Shown here: piece after piece, positions 25,809 to 35,323 of the stretch | How the letters are laid out: each line of letters starts with the position of its first letter | Position numbering within the stretch: the stretch's first letter is position 1 | Assembly: GCA_035535035.1 (NCBI GenBank) | Contig: DATLQW010000188.1 | Span: 1 to 64,000 of the forward strand | Reading direction: 5' to 3' | DNA from: JASHVB01 sp035535035 | GTDB lineage: Bacteria > Pseudomonadota > Alphaproteobacteria > Acetobacterales > Acetobacteraceae | DNA: 64,000 nucleotides | Made by a program: the position numbers and the translations under genes | The notes under the pieces: model-generated | What the model was told of the DNA's origin: nothing | The model's database searches: none | Seen by the model: the letters and a program-made list of their open reading frames with translations, nothing else

Positions 25809-26572
25809 GCCGCATGGACGATGCCGCACTGCTTGCGCTCGCGGCCGAACTGGCGACGCGGGCCGGTGCGGCCATCCTGCAAGTCAGGCGTGCCGGGTTC
25901 GACGTGGTGCGCAAATCGGATAGCTCGCCGGTGACCGCGGCGGATCATGCCGCCGAGGCGATCATCGTCGCCGGATTGCGCGCGGCGGCGCCCGACATTC
26001 CGGTGATCGCCGAGGAAGAGGTGGCCGCCGGCCGCATCACCGCGCCGGCGGCACAGTTCTGGCTGGTGGACCCGCTGGACGGCACGCGCGAATTTGCCGC
26101 GGGCAGCGACGAGTTCACGGTGAACATCGGCCTGGTGCGGAATGGGCGCGTGGCGCTGGGCGTGGTGGGTGTTCCGGCCGCAGGCGAAATGTTCGGCGGT
26201 GTCGTCGGCAGCGGGGCGTGGAAGCGCACGGCGGCGGGGCAGGCGGTGATCACCGCGCGGTTGCCGCCGAACGAGGGGCTCACCGTGCTGGCGAGCAGGC
26301 ATCACGGCGATACCGCGCGGCTCGATGCGTTCCTGCGCGGCCGGCGCGTGGCGCGCACGTTGAATTTCGGCTCCAGCCTGAAATTCTGCCGGCTGGCGGA
26401 GGGGATTGCCGATCTCTATCCGCGGTTCGGCCGCACCATGGAGTGGGACACCTGTGCGCCGCAGGCGGTGCTGGAAGCGGCCGGCGGCACGGTGCGGACG
26501 CTGGATGGCGCGGCGCTGGGGTACGGCAAGCCGGGTTGGGAGAACCCGCATTTCGTGTGCACCGGCAGGTAA
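25805..26572 (+). CDS. cysQ: 3'(2'),5'-bisphosphate nucleotidase CysQ-like inositol-phosphatase family protein
   Basis: 255-residue Mg-dependent phosphatase of the inositol monophosphatase superfamily. Metal-site motifs are VIAEEEV (Glu ligand), the signature WLVDPLDGTREF, and the C-terminal EWDTCAPQAVLEAAGG. The family normally recycles PAP or hydrolyses sugar phosphates. ATG 25805 overlaps the stop of the giant glycosyltransferase, so the two are translationally coupled. That suggests a role in surface-polysaccharide metabolism, perhaps handling sulfate-transfer by-products, which is inference. Confidence 0.88.
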   Translation: MSRMDDAALLALAAELATRAGAAILQVRRAGFDVVRKSDSSPVTAADHAAEAIIVAGLRAAAPDIPVIAEEEVAAGRITAPAAQFWLVDPLDGTREFAAGSDEFTVNIGLVRNGRVALGVVGVPAAGEMFGGVVGSGAWKRTAAGQAVITARLPPNEGLTVLASRHHGDTARLDAFLRGRRVARTLNFGSSLKFCRLAEGIADLYPRFGRTMEWDTCAPQAVLEAAGGTVRTLDGAALGYGKPGWENPHFVCTGR

Positions 26573-26601
26573 CCCCCCCGCGCCTTGCGGCAGCGGTGAC
26601 T

Positions 26602-27036
26602 TTATGCGCGCATACGGGAGATTTCCAGCAGGACGCTCGTCTCCAGCTCCTTTTCATCGAGCCGGTGCTTCACCAAGTCCCCGATGCTGACGATACCTTG
26701 CAGCATGCCGTTATCGATCACCGGCAGGTGACGCATCCGGCCGATGGTCATGGTGGCAAGCGCCGCGTCGATGCGGTCGGTCGAGCGGCAGCCGACGATT
26801 GGCGCGGTCATCAGGGCCTCCACCTGAAGCTCGAGCGCCGCGCTGCCGTGGTCGGCGACGGCATTGACGAAGTCGCGCTCGGAAAAGACGCCGACCAGCT
26901 TCATCCATTTGTCTTCGACGACCAAAGCGCCGATGCGGTGTTCGGCCAGCTTGCGGACCGCCACATGCGCCGGGTCAGTTGCCTGCACCGTCACCACGTC
27001 ACGGCCTTTGCCGTGCAAGACATCACGAATCAACAT
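26602..27036 (-). CDS. Tandem CBS-domain protein
   Basis: 144-residue protein made of two CBS domains, roughly residues 10-65 (AVRKLAEHRIGALVVED, VGVFSERDFVNAV) and 75-135 (ALATMTIGRMRHLPVIDNG, GIVSIGDLVKHRL). CBS pairs bind adenosine nucleotides and act as energy or ion sensors. No partner domain is attached and no operon partner is evident. The gene is convergent with cysQ, 29 nt from its stop. Confidence 0.9.
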   Translation of the reverse strand: MLIRDVLHGKGRDVVTVQATDPAHVAVRKLAEHRIGALVVEDKWMKLVGVFSERDFVNAVADHGSAALELQVEALMTAPIVGCRSTDRIDAALATMTIGRMRHLPVIDNGMLQGIVSIGDLVKHRLDEKELETSVLLEISRMRA

Positions 27037-27217
27037 GACCGGGCCTCCATTTATGTCGTCCGCGTTGCGTCCGCGCGGTGTTCGGGCGACAGGGAAACAG
27101 GCCGCTTGGAGGCGCCTGTCTTACATGGGGACGCCCTGCGCTCGCGCCAACCGCCGGCGGCCAGGCGACCGTTCACGGCTGGACGACCGGTGAGCGGATC
27201 GGCTGGATGCGGGTGCG

Positions 27218-27673
27218 TCAGGGGACGTCCAGCGGCACGACGCTGATGCTGTTGAACGGAGAACCGTTGATCAGCCGCGTGCTGACGACGGTGTAAACCA
27301 GGACGTGCTTTTCGGTGTCGATGGCGCGGTGGATCTGGAAGCTCTTGAAGAACAGCGAGGCCGACGCGAAGCCGATGACCGCGGATTTCGGCAGGTTCGG
27401 CGGCATCGAAACCGGCCCGACCGCGCGGCAGGCGATGGAGAAGCGGCTTGGATCCTCGGCGATGCCAAGGCCACCCTTCACGCCGCCGGTCTCGGCCCGC
27501 GACATGTAGCAGGAGACGTTTTTCACTTGCGGGTCGTCGTAGCGCTCGACGATGACCTTGTCGTCGGGGCCGAGCCAGCGGAAGTTGGTGTTGATCGAAT
27601 CGATGCGCGTCTGTGCGTGGCCAGGCGCCGCGACGATCAATGCCGCAAACGCGGCCAGTACGAGTCTTTGCAT
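27218..27673 (-). CDS. creA: CreA family protein
   Basis: 151 residues from ATG 27673: a signal peptide (LVLAAFAALIVAAPGHAQ) and a CreA domain with DSINTNFRWLGPDDKVIVE, DPQVKNVSCYMSR and GGVKGGLGIAEDPS. CreA is a conserved periplasmic protein of unknown function. A longer start at 27700 would only lengthen the leader and is disfavoured. The 27037-27217 gap to the CBS gene holds nothing recognised. Confidence 0.92.
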   Translation of the reverse strand: MQRLVLAAFAALIVAAPGHAQTRIDSINTNFRWLGPDDKVIVERYDDPQVKNVSCYMSRAETGGVKGGLGIAEDPSRFSIACRAVGPVSMPPNLPKSAVIGFASASLFFKSFQIHRAIDTEKHVLVYTVVSTRLINGSPFNSISVVPLDVP

Positions 27674-27852
27674 GGTTGATGCTCCGGTTCCCGGTTGCAT
27701 TGTGGTTCGCGCGGCGCCGCATGCTCAAGCCCCGGCGGCGGCAATTCCGTGTCATGCGCCGGTGTCTCGCTGCTTCCGCGGCGCCGCGGAACGGCTGGCC
27801 TCGCGAGGCTGGCGTTCCACACTATAATCGTGTCACCGCATCGGAGACCCGC

Positions 27853-29031
27853 ATGACCGACCACGCCATCGCCGCCCCCCTGCTCGGTCGCGCGGTGCGG
27901 CACGAGTGGTTGCTCGATCCGGATTTCGTCAGCGTCAATCACGGGTCGTTCGGCGCGACACCACGCGTCGTGCTGACCGCGCAACAGGACTGGCAGCGAC
28001 AGATGGAAGCGCAGCCGGGCCGCTTCTTCGGTTGCGTGCTGCCGGGCGCGTTGCGTCATGCCGCCGACCGGCTTGGAGCGCTCGTCGGCGCTGACGGCAA
28101 GGACATTGCGTTCGTCGAAAACGCCACGGTCGGCTGCAATGCGGTGCTGGGTTCATTGCCGCTGGCGGCGGACGACGAAATACTGGTGCTGACGCACGGC
28201 TATGGCGCGGTGCGGAACGCCGTGCGCTACGTCACCGGCCGCGCCGGCGCGCGCATGACGGAGGCGGCGGTGCCGTTTCCGCGTCCCGATGCCGACGCGA
28301 TCGTCGCTTCGGTTGCCGCCGCGCTGACGTCGCGCACGAAACTGGCGGTGATCGACCACATCACGTCGGGCAGCGCGCTGGTACTGCCGTTGCAGCGCAT
28401 CGTCGCCGCGTGTCACGACGCCGGCGTGCCGGTGCTGGTGGACGGCGCGCACGGGCCGGGGCAGGTGGCGCTCGACATGCGCGCGCTGGGTGCCGATTGG
28501 TATGTGGGCAACTGCCACAAATGGCTGTGTGCGCCGAAAGGTTGCGGGTTCCTGTGGGCGGCGCCGGAGCGACAGGCCGGGCTGCATCCGGTGACGATCT
28601 CGCACGGTTTCGGCGGCGGGTTCCTCGCGGAATTCGACTGGACCGGCACGCGCGATTGCAGCGCCTGGCTGTGCGTCGATGCGGCGATCGATTTCCATGC
28701 CAGGCTCGGCGGCGCGGCGTTGCGCGAACGAAACGTGACGCTGGCGGCGGAGGCCACGTCACTGCTGTCGCGCCGGCTCAACACGGAATCCGGCGCGATC
28801 GGCCCGCTGGCCGGCGCGATGGGACTGGTGAAGCTGCCGCTGACCGGGGCGGTGACGGCGGGGCGCTCGGCGCGGATGCGTGAGCGGTTGCTGAATGCCG
28901 GCACCGATGCGCCGACGCATGTCATCGGCGATGCGCTGTGGCTGCGCATTTCGGCGCACGCCTATAACGAGATCGCGGACTATGAACGGCTGGCGGAGAT
29001 CGTTGCGCGCATTCTGCGGGAGGGTGCGTAG
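27853..29031 (+). CDS. PLP-dependent class V aminotransferase (isopenicillin N epimerase-like)
   Basis: 392-residue fold-type I PLP enzyme. FVSVNHGSFGATPR starts the domain, VENATVGCNAVLGSL is the phosphate-cup region, DGAHGPGQVALDMRALGADWYVGN supplies the Asp and His that contact PLP, and NCHKWLCAPKG holds the Schiff-base lysine. It resembles the isopenicillin N epimerase / hercynylcysteine lyase-like subgroup. The reaction cannot be assigned: no ergothioneine or beta-lactam genes lie nearby. It is divergent from creA and convergent with the Nudix gene (3 nt between the two stops). Confidence 0.82.
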   Translation: MTDHAIAAPLLGRAVRHEWLLDPDFVSVNHGSFGATPRVVLTAQQDWQRQMEAQPGRFFGCVLPGALRHAADRLGALVGADGKDIAFVENATVGCNAVLGSLPLAADDEILVLTHGYGAVRNAVRYVTGRAGARMTEAAVPFPRPDADAIVASVAAALTSRTKLAVIDHITSGSALVLPLQRIVAACHDAGVPVLVDGAHGPGQVALDMRALGADWYVGNCHKWLCAPKGCGFLWAAPERQAGLHPVTISHGFGGGFLAEFDWTGTRDCSAWLCVDAAIDFHARLGGAALRERNVTLAAEATSLLSRRLNTESGAIGPLAGAMGLVKLPLTGAVTAGRSARMRERLLNAGTDAPTHVIGDALWLRISAHAYNEIADYERLAEIVARILREGA

Positions 29032-29034
29032 GCG

Positions 29035-29469
29035 CTACGCTCCTACCAACGCCCGCGCGATGGCGATCACGCGGTACGCCTCGCTCCACAGCGCATAGTC
29101 TTCCAGCCGCGCCAGGGGGGCCCACAGGGCTTCCGAAACGTCTGTCGCGGCCACCGGATCGCCGGACTCCCAGCGGCCGGCGAAATCCAGGATGGTGTAG
29201 TGATACTGCACGCGGCCGTCGCGGTCGCGGCGGATGTTGTCCACGTGCGCGGCGAACACCAGTGGGCCGACGGTGACGCCGGTCTCCTCAAGCAGTTCGC
29301 GCCGGCCGGCCTGTTCGGCCGTCTCGCCGACCTCCTGCGCGCCGCCGGGCAACGTCCAGCTTCCCATGTTCGGCGGCTTGCCGCGGCGCACCAGCAGCAC
29401 GGTGTCGCCCTTCAGGACGATGACCCCGATGCCGACGATCGGTCGCGCGGGGTACTCGCGGTCGCTCAC
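29035..29469 (-). CDS. Nudix hydrolase
   Basis: 144 residues with a complete Nudix box: GGAQEVGETAEQAGRRELLEETGV (GxxExxxxxxxxREUxEExGU pattern). GTG 29469 overlaps the stop of the DUF4340 gene (GTGA), so it is the last gene of the ABC operon. The product resembles ADP-ribose or (d)NTP pyrophosphohydrolases; the substrate is unknown. The coupling with an ABC operon may be positional only. Confidence 0.88.
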   Translation of the reverse strand: MSDREYPARPIVGIGVIVLKGDTVLLVRRGKPPNMGSWTLPGGAQEVGETAEQAGRRELLEETGVTVGPLVFAAHVDNIRRDRDGRVQYHYTILDFAGRWESGDPVAATDVSEALWAPLARLEDYALWSEAYRVIAIARALVGA

Positions 29470-30575
29470 GGCCTGGCCGCCGCGGGGGCGGATCCTGGGG
29501 TCGCGACCGCGGGCGCGGCGGGCTTTTCCGGTGCCGCCGCCTTCAGGTCCTCGAGCGACGGCACCAGCGATTTCTGCTTCCATTCCCCAAGTTGGTAGGT
29601 CCATCCGGTCAGGCGCGCCTCCAGCCGATCCGCCTCGGCCTTCGCCTTGACGTCGCCGGTCACGCTGAAACGGGCGAGCAGATCGCGATCGGCAGCCGGC
29701 GTGGGTGCGGGACCGGGCGGGGCACGATAGACCGATGCGGTCACCGTCAGCCCATCCGACGTGCTGAACACCGTTCTGCCGATCGGATCCTGCGGCGGCG
29801 CCGCGTCCGGACGCACGTCCTCGAAGGTGAGGAGTTCCAGTGCGCGCGAAACGTCCTGCAGCTTGAAGCTGTCGAGCTTCGGGTGCTCGGCCGGCGCGGT
29901 CAGCGCAAGCCTGTCGTTGGTTCGTGCGAATTCCAACGTCTCGCCGCCACGCATGACGACCACCTTGGCGATGCGGCTGTGATCGATGTTCATGATGTCG
30001 CGATCAAGCCAGAGCCGCGGATCGGCGTCCACCGCCAGGCTGCCCTCGGCGAGCCAGCTCTGGTTCTCGTTTGGGCGACGGACATAAACCTCCTCCGGAA
30101 CGTTCCCGCCGGTGCGCACGCGGCGATGGCCGACGATCAGCGCCAGGATCGGCTTGCCGGCCGCGTCCAGCACGCGCAGCAAATTGGAATTGGCGCCCTT
30201 GCTGTTGGGGTCTTCGACACCGAGTCTGCCGAATTGCTTCGGATCGGCCGTGCGCTGCTCGATCAGGCGCAGCTCGGTCAACGCGGTGAGCATCGACCGC
30301 AGCCTGGTTTCCTGTACCGGATAGCCACCGCGATCGGCGAGGCCCCAGCGCACGCGGCCGGCGACCTGGCGCTTCTCGATCACCATCGGCTTGCCCTGGT
30401 GCACCACCTCGATCTTCGCCGCCTGCAGCAGGCGCGGCGCGAGGTTGGGGAACATCAGCTTGCCGGCGTCGGGAGAACGTTGCTCGGACGGCAGCGTGGC
30501 GATACCGAAATACCACCCGCCGGCGACGGCGACGACGCCCAGGACAACAAGGATGATGAGGGTGCGGGGGGTCAT
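29466..30575 (-). CDS. DUF4340 domain protein, accessory subunit of GldG-type ABC system
   Basis: 369 residues from ATG 30575: one N-terminal transmembrane helix (TLIILVVLGVVAVAGGWYF), then a periplasmic region with the DUF4340 pattern (WGLADRGGYPVQETRLRSML, LIVGHRR, DPRLWLDRDIMNID) and a C-terminal Ala/Pro-rich tail. DUF4340 genes typically follow GldG-like genes and are thought to act with that ABC complex. The ATG is 110 nt past the gldG-like stop; the Nudix gene overlaps its end. Confidence 0.88.
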   Translation of the reverse strand: MTPRTLIILVVLGVVAVAGGWYFGIATLPSEQRSPDAGKLMFPNLAPRLLQAAKIEVVHQGKPMVIEKRQVAGRVRWGLADRGGYPVQETRLRSMLTALTELRLIEQRTADPKQFGRLGVEDPNSKGANSNLLRVLDAAGKPILALIVGHRRVRTGGNVPEEVYVRRPNENQSWLAEGSLAVDADPRLWLDRDIMNIDHSRIAKVVVMRGGETLEFARTNDRLALTAPAEHPKLDSFKLQDVSRALELLTFEDVRPDAAPPQDPIGRTVFSTSDGLTVTASVYRAPPGPAPTPAADRDLLARFSVTGDVKAKAEADRLEARLTGWTYQLGEWKQKSLVPSLEDLKAAAPEKPAAPAVATPGSAPAAARP

Positions 30576-30684
30576 GCGCGGGTTTTCAGAGGAACGCGAC
30601 TTGCCGCAACGCGACAGGGACACGGAGGACGCGACCCGCGGCGCATTTTCGTGGCTTTGTGTGATTGTGGCGAGTGCTGGCTTT

Positions 30685-32601
30685 TCATCCCCGTGCCCTC
30701 GAACGCCGGCGGCGGCGCAGCATGCCGAGCCCGACCGCCAGGATCGTCAGCACCGCGGGCACCGCGACGATGTCGAACAGGCGCAACTCGTTCTCCAGAT
30801 GCGAAATGTTGCGGTTCAGGTCATATTGCACCGCGCGCAGCTTCTCGCGCGTCTCGACGATGTCCTTGCGTGCCGCATCGATCGAGGCCCGCTGTTCCGG
30901 CGTGATCACCGCCTGGGCGTTGGCCGCTTGCTCGGTGTCGCCGGGATTGCCGCCCTGGCGCAGCGTCTGCAACTGCTTTTGCACGGTGTCGAGATGCGTC
31001 TGCAGGGCTTGCTCGGTCCGGCGGAACTTCGCCTCCGCGTCCGCCTGCATGGCGTTCACCAGGGTGAACGGGCGGCTTGAATCGCCGCGCGAGCGCAACC
31101 CGATCAATGCCTCGCCGCCGGCCAGCGTGTCGATCAGGTTGGCGACGAACGGACCGTTGTCGCTGAACGGCATCGCGGTCTTTTGGCCGAAGAAGTCGCC
31201 GATGCGCACCCAGAAGCGATCGGCCAGGATATCGGAATCCGCCACCACGACGAGGTTCGCCGGCCCGCTGGTCTCGGCCTTGTAAGGCGGGAAGTCCGCC
31301 GGCCGCTTCTTGCCGTTCGGCTCCGGCGGCGGTCCGGTGAAGGCGGAGTGCAGCACGCCGTGCACGCGCGCGGCGATGACGCGTGGTCCGCCCGACTGCC
31401 TGAAGTCGGCGAGGATCTTCCCCGGGTCGGGCATCTTGACCTTGTCCACCGGGATCAGCCCGGATCGCGGCGACGAGGTCAGCAGCGGGGTGAAATCGAT
31501 CTTCGCGCCGGGTGCCTTGGCGATGAAGCCGGGCGACGCCACCGTGACCTGCCGCAAATCGGCGGTGGCCGGATCGTCGTGGTTGATGCCGGCGCGGATG
31601 TTGAACCAGGCGACGTAGTTCACCGCCTGCGCGTTCTGGTCCGACGGGTCGCGCACCCGCCACGCGCCGGTGAGGTCGCCGACGACCTGGTTCGGATCGA
31701 ACTGGATGCCCCAGGCAGTGAACAGCTTCTTCAGGTCGGCATGGGTGTCGGTCGGCGGCATGCCCGTCTGGTTCGGCTGCGATGCGAGTGCCTCGCTCCA
31801 CGGATCGACCATCACCATCAGACGGCCGCCGCGCATGACGAACTGGTCGATGGCGTAGAGCGTGTTGTCGGAGAGGTGCTGGGCCTCGGCGACCAGCAGC
31901 ACCTGGATGGCGGGGTCGATCACCTGTGCGTCGGTGGGCACCGTCTTCACGGTGTTGGTCTGCCGCAGCAGTTCGGTGGCGGCGTAGGGTTGGCCGCCCT
32001 CCTGGCCGTGCGTCATCATCATCAACTGCGGATTGCCGTCCAGCGGCAGCGACGACATGACGCCGACCACCGGCCGCTTCGGGTTGGAGAGTTCATAGAC
32101 CAGCTTGGTCAGGTCGTATTCCAGGAAGCGTTCGCGGTCCGGCTGGAAGAACGGAATGGTGCGCTCGTCATCGAGCAGATTGGAACCGGCGAGACCGAAA
32201 TAGACCTGGGTGCCGGCCTGATCGACCGGAACGCCTTGCAGGCCGTCGGCCAAAGCGTGGTCCTCGACCGCGCTGAACGGCTCGGGGTCGTAGAACCGCA
32301 GCTTGATCTTGCCGTTGGCGACCGCCGCGTATTCCTCCAGCATCTCGCGCACGTGGTCGGCGTAGGCGCCATAGACCGGCACGGTGCTGCCAAGTCGGCG
32401 CGAATAGAACAGCCGCAGCGTGATCGGCTGCTTCAGGCCGTGCAGGATCTTCCGCGTGCCGGGCGAAAGCGAGTAGATGTGGTTCTGCGTCAGGTCAACA
32501 TGCACATAGGCCAGGCGCGCATCGGCGAACATGTTGATGCCGATGACGATCGCGGCGACCGCGAGCACGCCGGCGACGGAGAACCAGAGGCGGCGGCGCA
32601 C
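30685..32601 (-). CDS. GldG-family ABC-associated auxiliary protein
   Basis: 638-residue protein: N-terminal transmembrane helix, then an ABC_transp_aux (GldG) domain with DLTQNHIYSLSPGTRKIL, ITLRLFYSRRLG, EEYAAVANGKIKLRFYDPEPF and DQFVMRGGRLMVMVDPWSEA. A coiled-coil-like stretch precedes a final hydrophobic helix (LFDIVAVPAVLTILAVGLGM) and a basic tail. GldG was named from gliding bacteria, but this type of operon is widespread in non-gliding proteobacteria. It starts 4 nt after the permease stop. Confidence 0.88.
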   Translation of the reverse strand: MRRRLWFSVAGVLAVAAIVIGINMFADARLAYVHVDLTQNHIYSLSPGTRKILHGLKQPITLRLFYSRRLGSTVPVYGAYADHVREMLEEYAAVANGKIKLRFYDPEPFSAVEDHALADGLQGVPVDQAGTQVYFGLAGSNLLDDERTIPFFQPDRERFLEYDLTKLVYELSNPKRPVVGVMSSLPLDGNPQLMMMTHGQEGGQPYAATELLRQTNTVKTVPTDAQVIDPAIQVLLVAEAQHLSDNTLYAIDQFVMRGGRLMVMVDPWSEALASQPNQTGMPPTDTHADLKKLFTAWGIQFDPNQVVGDLTGAWRVRDPSDQNAQAVNYVAWFNIRAGINHDDPATADLRQVTVASPGFIAKAPGAKIDFTPLLTSSPRSGLIPVDKVKMPDPGKILADFRQSGGPRVIAARVHGVLHSAFTGPPPEPNGKKRPADFPPYKAETSGPANLVVVADSDILADRFWVRIGDFFGQKTAMPFSDNGPFVANLIDTLAGGEALIGLRSRGDSSRPFTLVNAMQADAEAKFRRTEQALQTHLDTVQKQLQTLRQGGNPGDTEQAANAQAVITPEQRASIDAARKDIVETREKLRAVQYDLNRNISHLENELRLFDIVAVPAVLTILAVGLGMLRRRRRSRARG

Positions 32602-32605
32602 GATC

Positions 32606-33337
32606 TCAGTCCGCCTTGCATTGTTCGACCAGCACGGCGTTCAGGTACAACCAGAAGCCGATGAAGGTCGCGAAAAAGATCAGGTCGCGCACGCTGACCA
32701 CGCCGCGGGTGAAGTCGTCGAACCGGTCGATCACCGCGACGCGCCGGGCGATGTCGGCCAGCACCGGCATGCCGCGCGACAGGAAGTCGGTGACCACCGA
32801 ATAGGACGCGACGGCGAACACGAAGCACACGGCGACCGCCAGCACGAAGGCGATCACCTGGTTGCGGGTCAGCGCCGACATCGCCGAGCCGACCGCGAGG
32901 AACGCTCCGGCGACCAGCAGCGCCCCGACATAGCCGGAGGCGATCACGCCGTTGTCGGGCGAGCCGAGGATGTTCACGGTGATGACGAAGGGGAAGGTCA
33001 GCAGCAGGGCGACGGCGCAGAACACCCAGGCGGCGAGGAATTTTCCCAGCACCGCCTGCGCCTGGGTGAGCGGCAGGGTCAGCAGCAACTCGATGGTGCC
33101 GAGCCGGCGTTCCTCGGCCCACAGGCGCATGGTGATCGCCGGGACCAGGAGCAGAAAAACCCAGGGGATGAAGGTGAAGAACGCGTTGAGGTCGGCCTGG
33201 CCGCGCGCGAAGAAGTCGCCGAGGTTGAAAGTGAGGGCGCCTTGCAGCACCAGGAAGATCACGATGAACACGGTCGCCACGGGGGTGACGAAATACGCAG
33301 TCAATTCGCGCCCGGCGATGATGAAGACGTTGCGCAT
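32606..33337 (-). CDS. ABC transporter permease, GldF-like
   Basis: 243-residue membrane protein with about six transmembrane helices in the ABC-2 family, starting MRNVFIIAGRELTAYF. The RLWAEERRLGTIELLLTLPL cytoplasmic segment is the family signature. It lies between its ATPase (5 nt upstream) and the GldG-like gene (4 nt downstream). The complex's substrate is unknown. Confidence 0.88.
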   Translation of the reverse strand: MRNVFIIAGRELTAYFVTPVATVFIVIFLVLQGALTFNLGDFFARGQADLNAFFTFIPWVFLLLVPAITMRLWAEERRLGTIELLLTLPLTQAQAVLGKFLAAWVFCAVALLLTFPFVITVNILGSPDNGVIASGYVGALLVAGAFLAVGSAMSALTRNQVIAFVLAVAVCFVFAVASYSVVTDFLSRGMPVLADIARRVAVIDRFDDFTRGVVSVRDLIFFATFIGFWLYLNAVLVEQCKAD

Positions 33338-33342
33338 TGTCG

Positions 33343-34095
33343 CTACCCAACCTCGCCTGTGACGGCGGTGAGGTTATCCCCCGCCATTGTCAGCGCGCGG
33401 AACACGTCGTCCAGCTTGCCGGATTCGTGCCGTGCCGACAGTTCGGCCGGCGTGGCGTCCGCCACCACGCGCCCTGCGGCGATGATCATCGCGCGGCTAC
33501 ACACCGCGTCCACCTCCTCCAGGATATGCGTCGAGATGACAATCGCCTTGTCCGGCGCCATGCGCCGGATCAGGGCGCGCACCTCGTGCTTCTGGTTGGG
33601 ATCGAGCCCGTCGGTCGGCTCGTCCAGCACCAGCACCGGCGGGTCGTGCAGCAGCGCCTGCGCCAGGCCGACGCGGCGCTTGAAGCCCTTCGACAGGGTC
33701 TCCACCGGCTGCAGGCGCACGCCTTCCAGCCGCGTCAGTTCCAGCGCGTGGGCCACGCGCGCGTCCAGCGCGGCACCGCGATAGCCGCGGATTTTCGCGC
33801 AGAAGCGCAGGAAGCCGGCGACCGGCATTTCGGGATAGGTGGGGGCGCCCTCCGGCAGGAAGCCGAGCAGGCGCCGGGCGGCGACACCGTCGGTCTGCAC
33901 GTCATGGCCGCAGATGCGCGCGGTGCCCTCGGTGGGGATCATGAAGCCGGCGAGCATGCGCATGGTGGTGGACTTGCCGGCACCGTTGGGGCCGAGGAAG
34001 CCCAGCACCTCGCCGCGGGCGACGCGGAACGACACGTGGTCCACCGCGGTGAAGCCGCCGAATCGCTTGGTCAGGCCGTCGATTTCGATCAGCAC
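33343..34095 (-). CDS. ABC transporter ATP-binding protein, GldA-like
   Basis: 250 residues from GTG 34095. It has Walker A GPNGAGKST, a signature-like LSKGFKRRVGLAQALL, Walker B VLVLDEPTDGLDP and the H-loop STHILEEVD. The LSKGFKRR variant is typical of ABC-2 (drug/polysaccharide or Gld) ATPases. First gene of the minus-strand operon ATPase-permease-GldG-DUF4340-Nudix. In-frame upstream extension to 34455 lacks similarity. Confidence 0.92.
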   Translation of the reverse strand: MLIEIDGLTKRFGGFTAVDHVSFRVARGEVLGFLGPNGAGKSTTMRMLAGFMIPTEGTARICGHDVQTDGVAARRLLGFLPEGAPTYPEMPVAGFLRFCAKIRGYRGAALDARVAHALELTRLEGVRLQPVETLSKGFKRRVGLAQALLHDPPVLVLDEPTDGLDPNQKHEVRALIRRMAPDKAIVISTHILEEVDAVCSRAMIIAAGRVVADATPAELSARHESGKLDDVFRALTMAGDNLTAVTGEVG

Positions 34096-34531
34096 AGACT
34101 CTCCGCCGCCGGACACGCCGCGCTTCCCCCTCGCTCCCTGTGGCGGGCGGGCATAACGGAATGCACCGGCAATGCAAGCCGGTGGTGCGGCGGATGGAGA
34201 AGGCTTAACCCGGGGCTGAGGTCGGCATTTGCCGGTCGGTGCGGTCGGCGCATCGGTGAACGCGACCTTTCTTTCGGCTTCAGCCGCGGTCTCCGTCGCG
34301 CCACGGCCGGCGGGGCGGGATCGGGCGGCAGGCGCGCCACGGCGAGGCCGGCGTTGCTGGCGAGGCCGACTCAACGGGATGCGGCGGTCGTCGCGACGAC
34401 GCGCGACTATACCATGCCGCGCAAGTACCGCGGCTGGCCTCTGCGCCAGTGACATTTGGGCGCTATGAAAGTGACACCAAACCGCGCTTGCACTGGCTGC
34501 CTGGCCGGCGCGACCCCGAGCACCGATATGG
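34096..34531. other. Intergenic region upstream of the ABC operon, no gene seen
   Basis: About 436 nt between two minus-strand genes. It presumably holds the ABC-operon promoter and the end of the PEP-CTERM transcript. No protein or RNA was recognised. Confidence 0.45.
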
Positions 34532-35323
34532 TCAGGCGGCGCGGTATATTGCGCGGCGCCGCGTCACCGCAATGCCGGCGAGTCCCATGCCAAGCAAGGC
34601 GAGGCTGGCGGGCTCCGGGATCAGCGTATCGTTAGTGAAGTTCGGCAGAGGCTGCCAGGCTCCGCCGTAGATGGAGGGGTCGAGAGTCTGGTTCAGGCTG
34701 TCGAGCGGGATCTGCGTGTCGCTGGTGAAGTACTGTGCGTCGCTGAGGCTGATTGTCCCGCCAGAGGGCACAAAGGAGTACGAGTAGCTGCCTTGATACG
34801 GCAGTTCGAACCAGTTGGTCACCTCGTCGCCGTCGCTGCCGCCGGCATCGGCGTCGGGAAACTCGCCGCTGATCTGCAAGACGAACCACCGCTGGACGCC
34901 GACGCCAGCACTGACGAGGTTCACGCCGAACACCGGAGCACGCACCGGACCGGAGCTGGGGTAGCTCCAACTCATCGCGACGGGCGCCAGTCGTTCGCCA
35001 CCGGAGGTCTGGCCTGGTACCACGCCGGAAAAACCGAAATGGATCAGCGACCCGAAGCCCGCCGTTCCGTGGAACGACAGCGCGGTTTGGTTGGTCAGGC
35101 TGTTGTAGGACTCCGTCTTCGTGCCACTCGTGAACGCATCGTAGTTGAGCGAGTCAACGCCGACCTGGTCGCCGGGCAGATAGATTTCGAAATTGGTCGG
35201 CGAGCCCGGCGGGGTCGGCAGTGTGAAGTTCCAGCCGGTAACCACCGGACTCGCCGACGCCGGCCCGGAAAGCGTGGCAGCGCCAACCAGCACCGCGGCC
35301 AGCAACGTCGCCTGTGTTCGCAT
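34532..35323 (-). CDS. PEP-CTERM sorting-domain protein
   Basis: 263-residue secreted protein. The N-terminus is a signal peptide (ATLLAAVLVGAATLSGPASA), the middle (residues 26-235) is a Ser/Gly/aromatic-rich beta-type domain of unknown function, and the C-terminus is a PEP-CTERM signal: the VPEP-like IPEPASLALLGMGLAG, a hydrophobic helix and the basic end TRRRA. Such proteins are processed by an exosortase and often reach the cell surface or an exopolysaccharide matrix. No exosortase gene is in the window. The DNA is a little less GC-rich than its neighbours. Confidence 0.9.
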   Translation of the reverse strand: MRTQATLLAAVLVGAATLSGPASASPVVTGWNFTLPTPPGSPTNFEIYLPGDQVGVDSLNYDAFTSGTKTESYNSLTNQTALSFHGTAGFGSLIHFGFSGVVPGQTSGGERLAPVAMSWSYPSSGPVRAPVFGVNLVSAGVGVQRWFVLQISGEFPDADAGGSDGDEVTNWFELPYQGSYSYSFVPSGGTISLSDAQYFTSDTQIPLDSLNQTLDPSIYGGAWQPLPNFTNDTLIPEPASLALLGMGLAGIAVTRRRAIYRAA

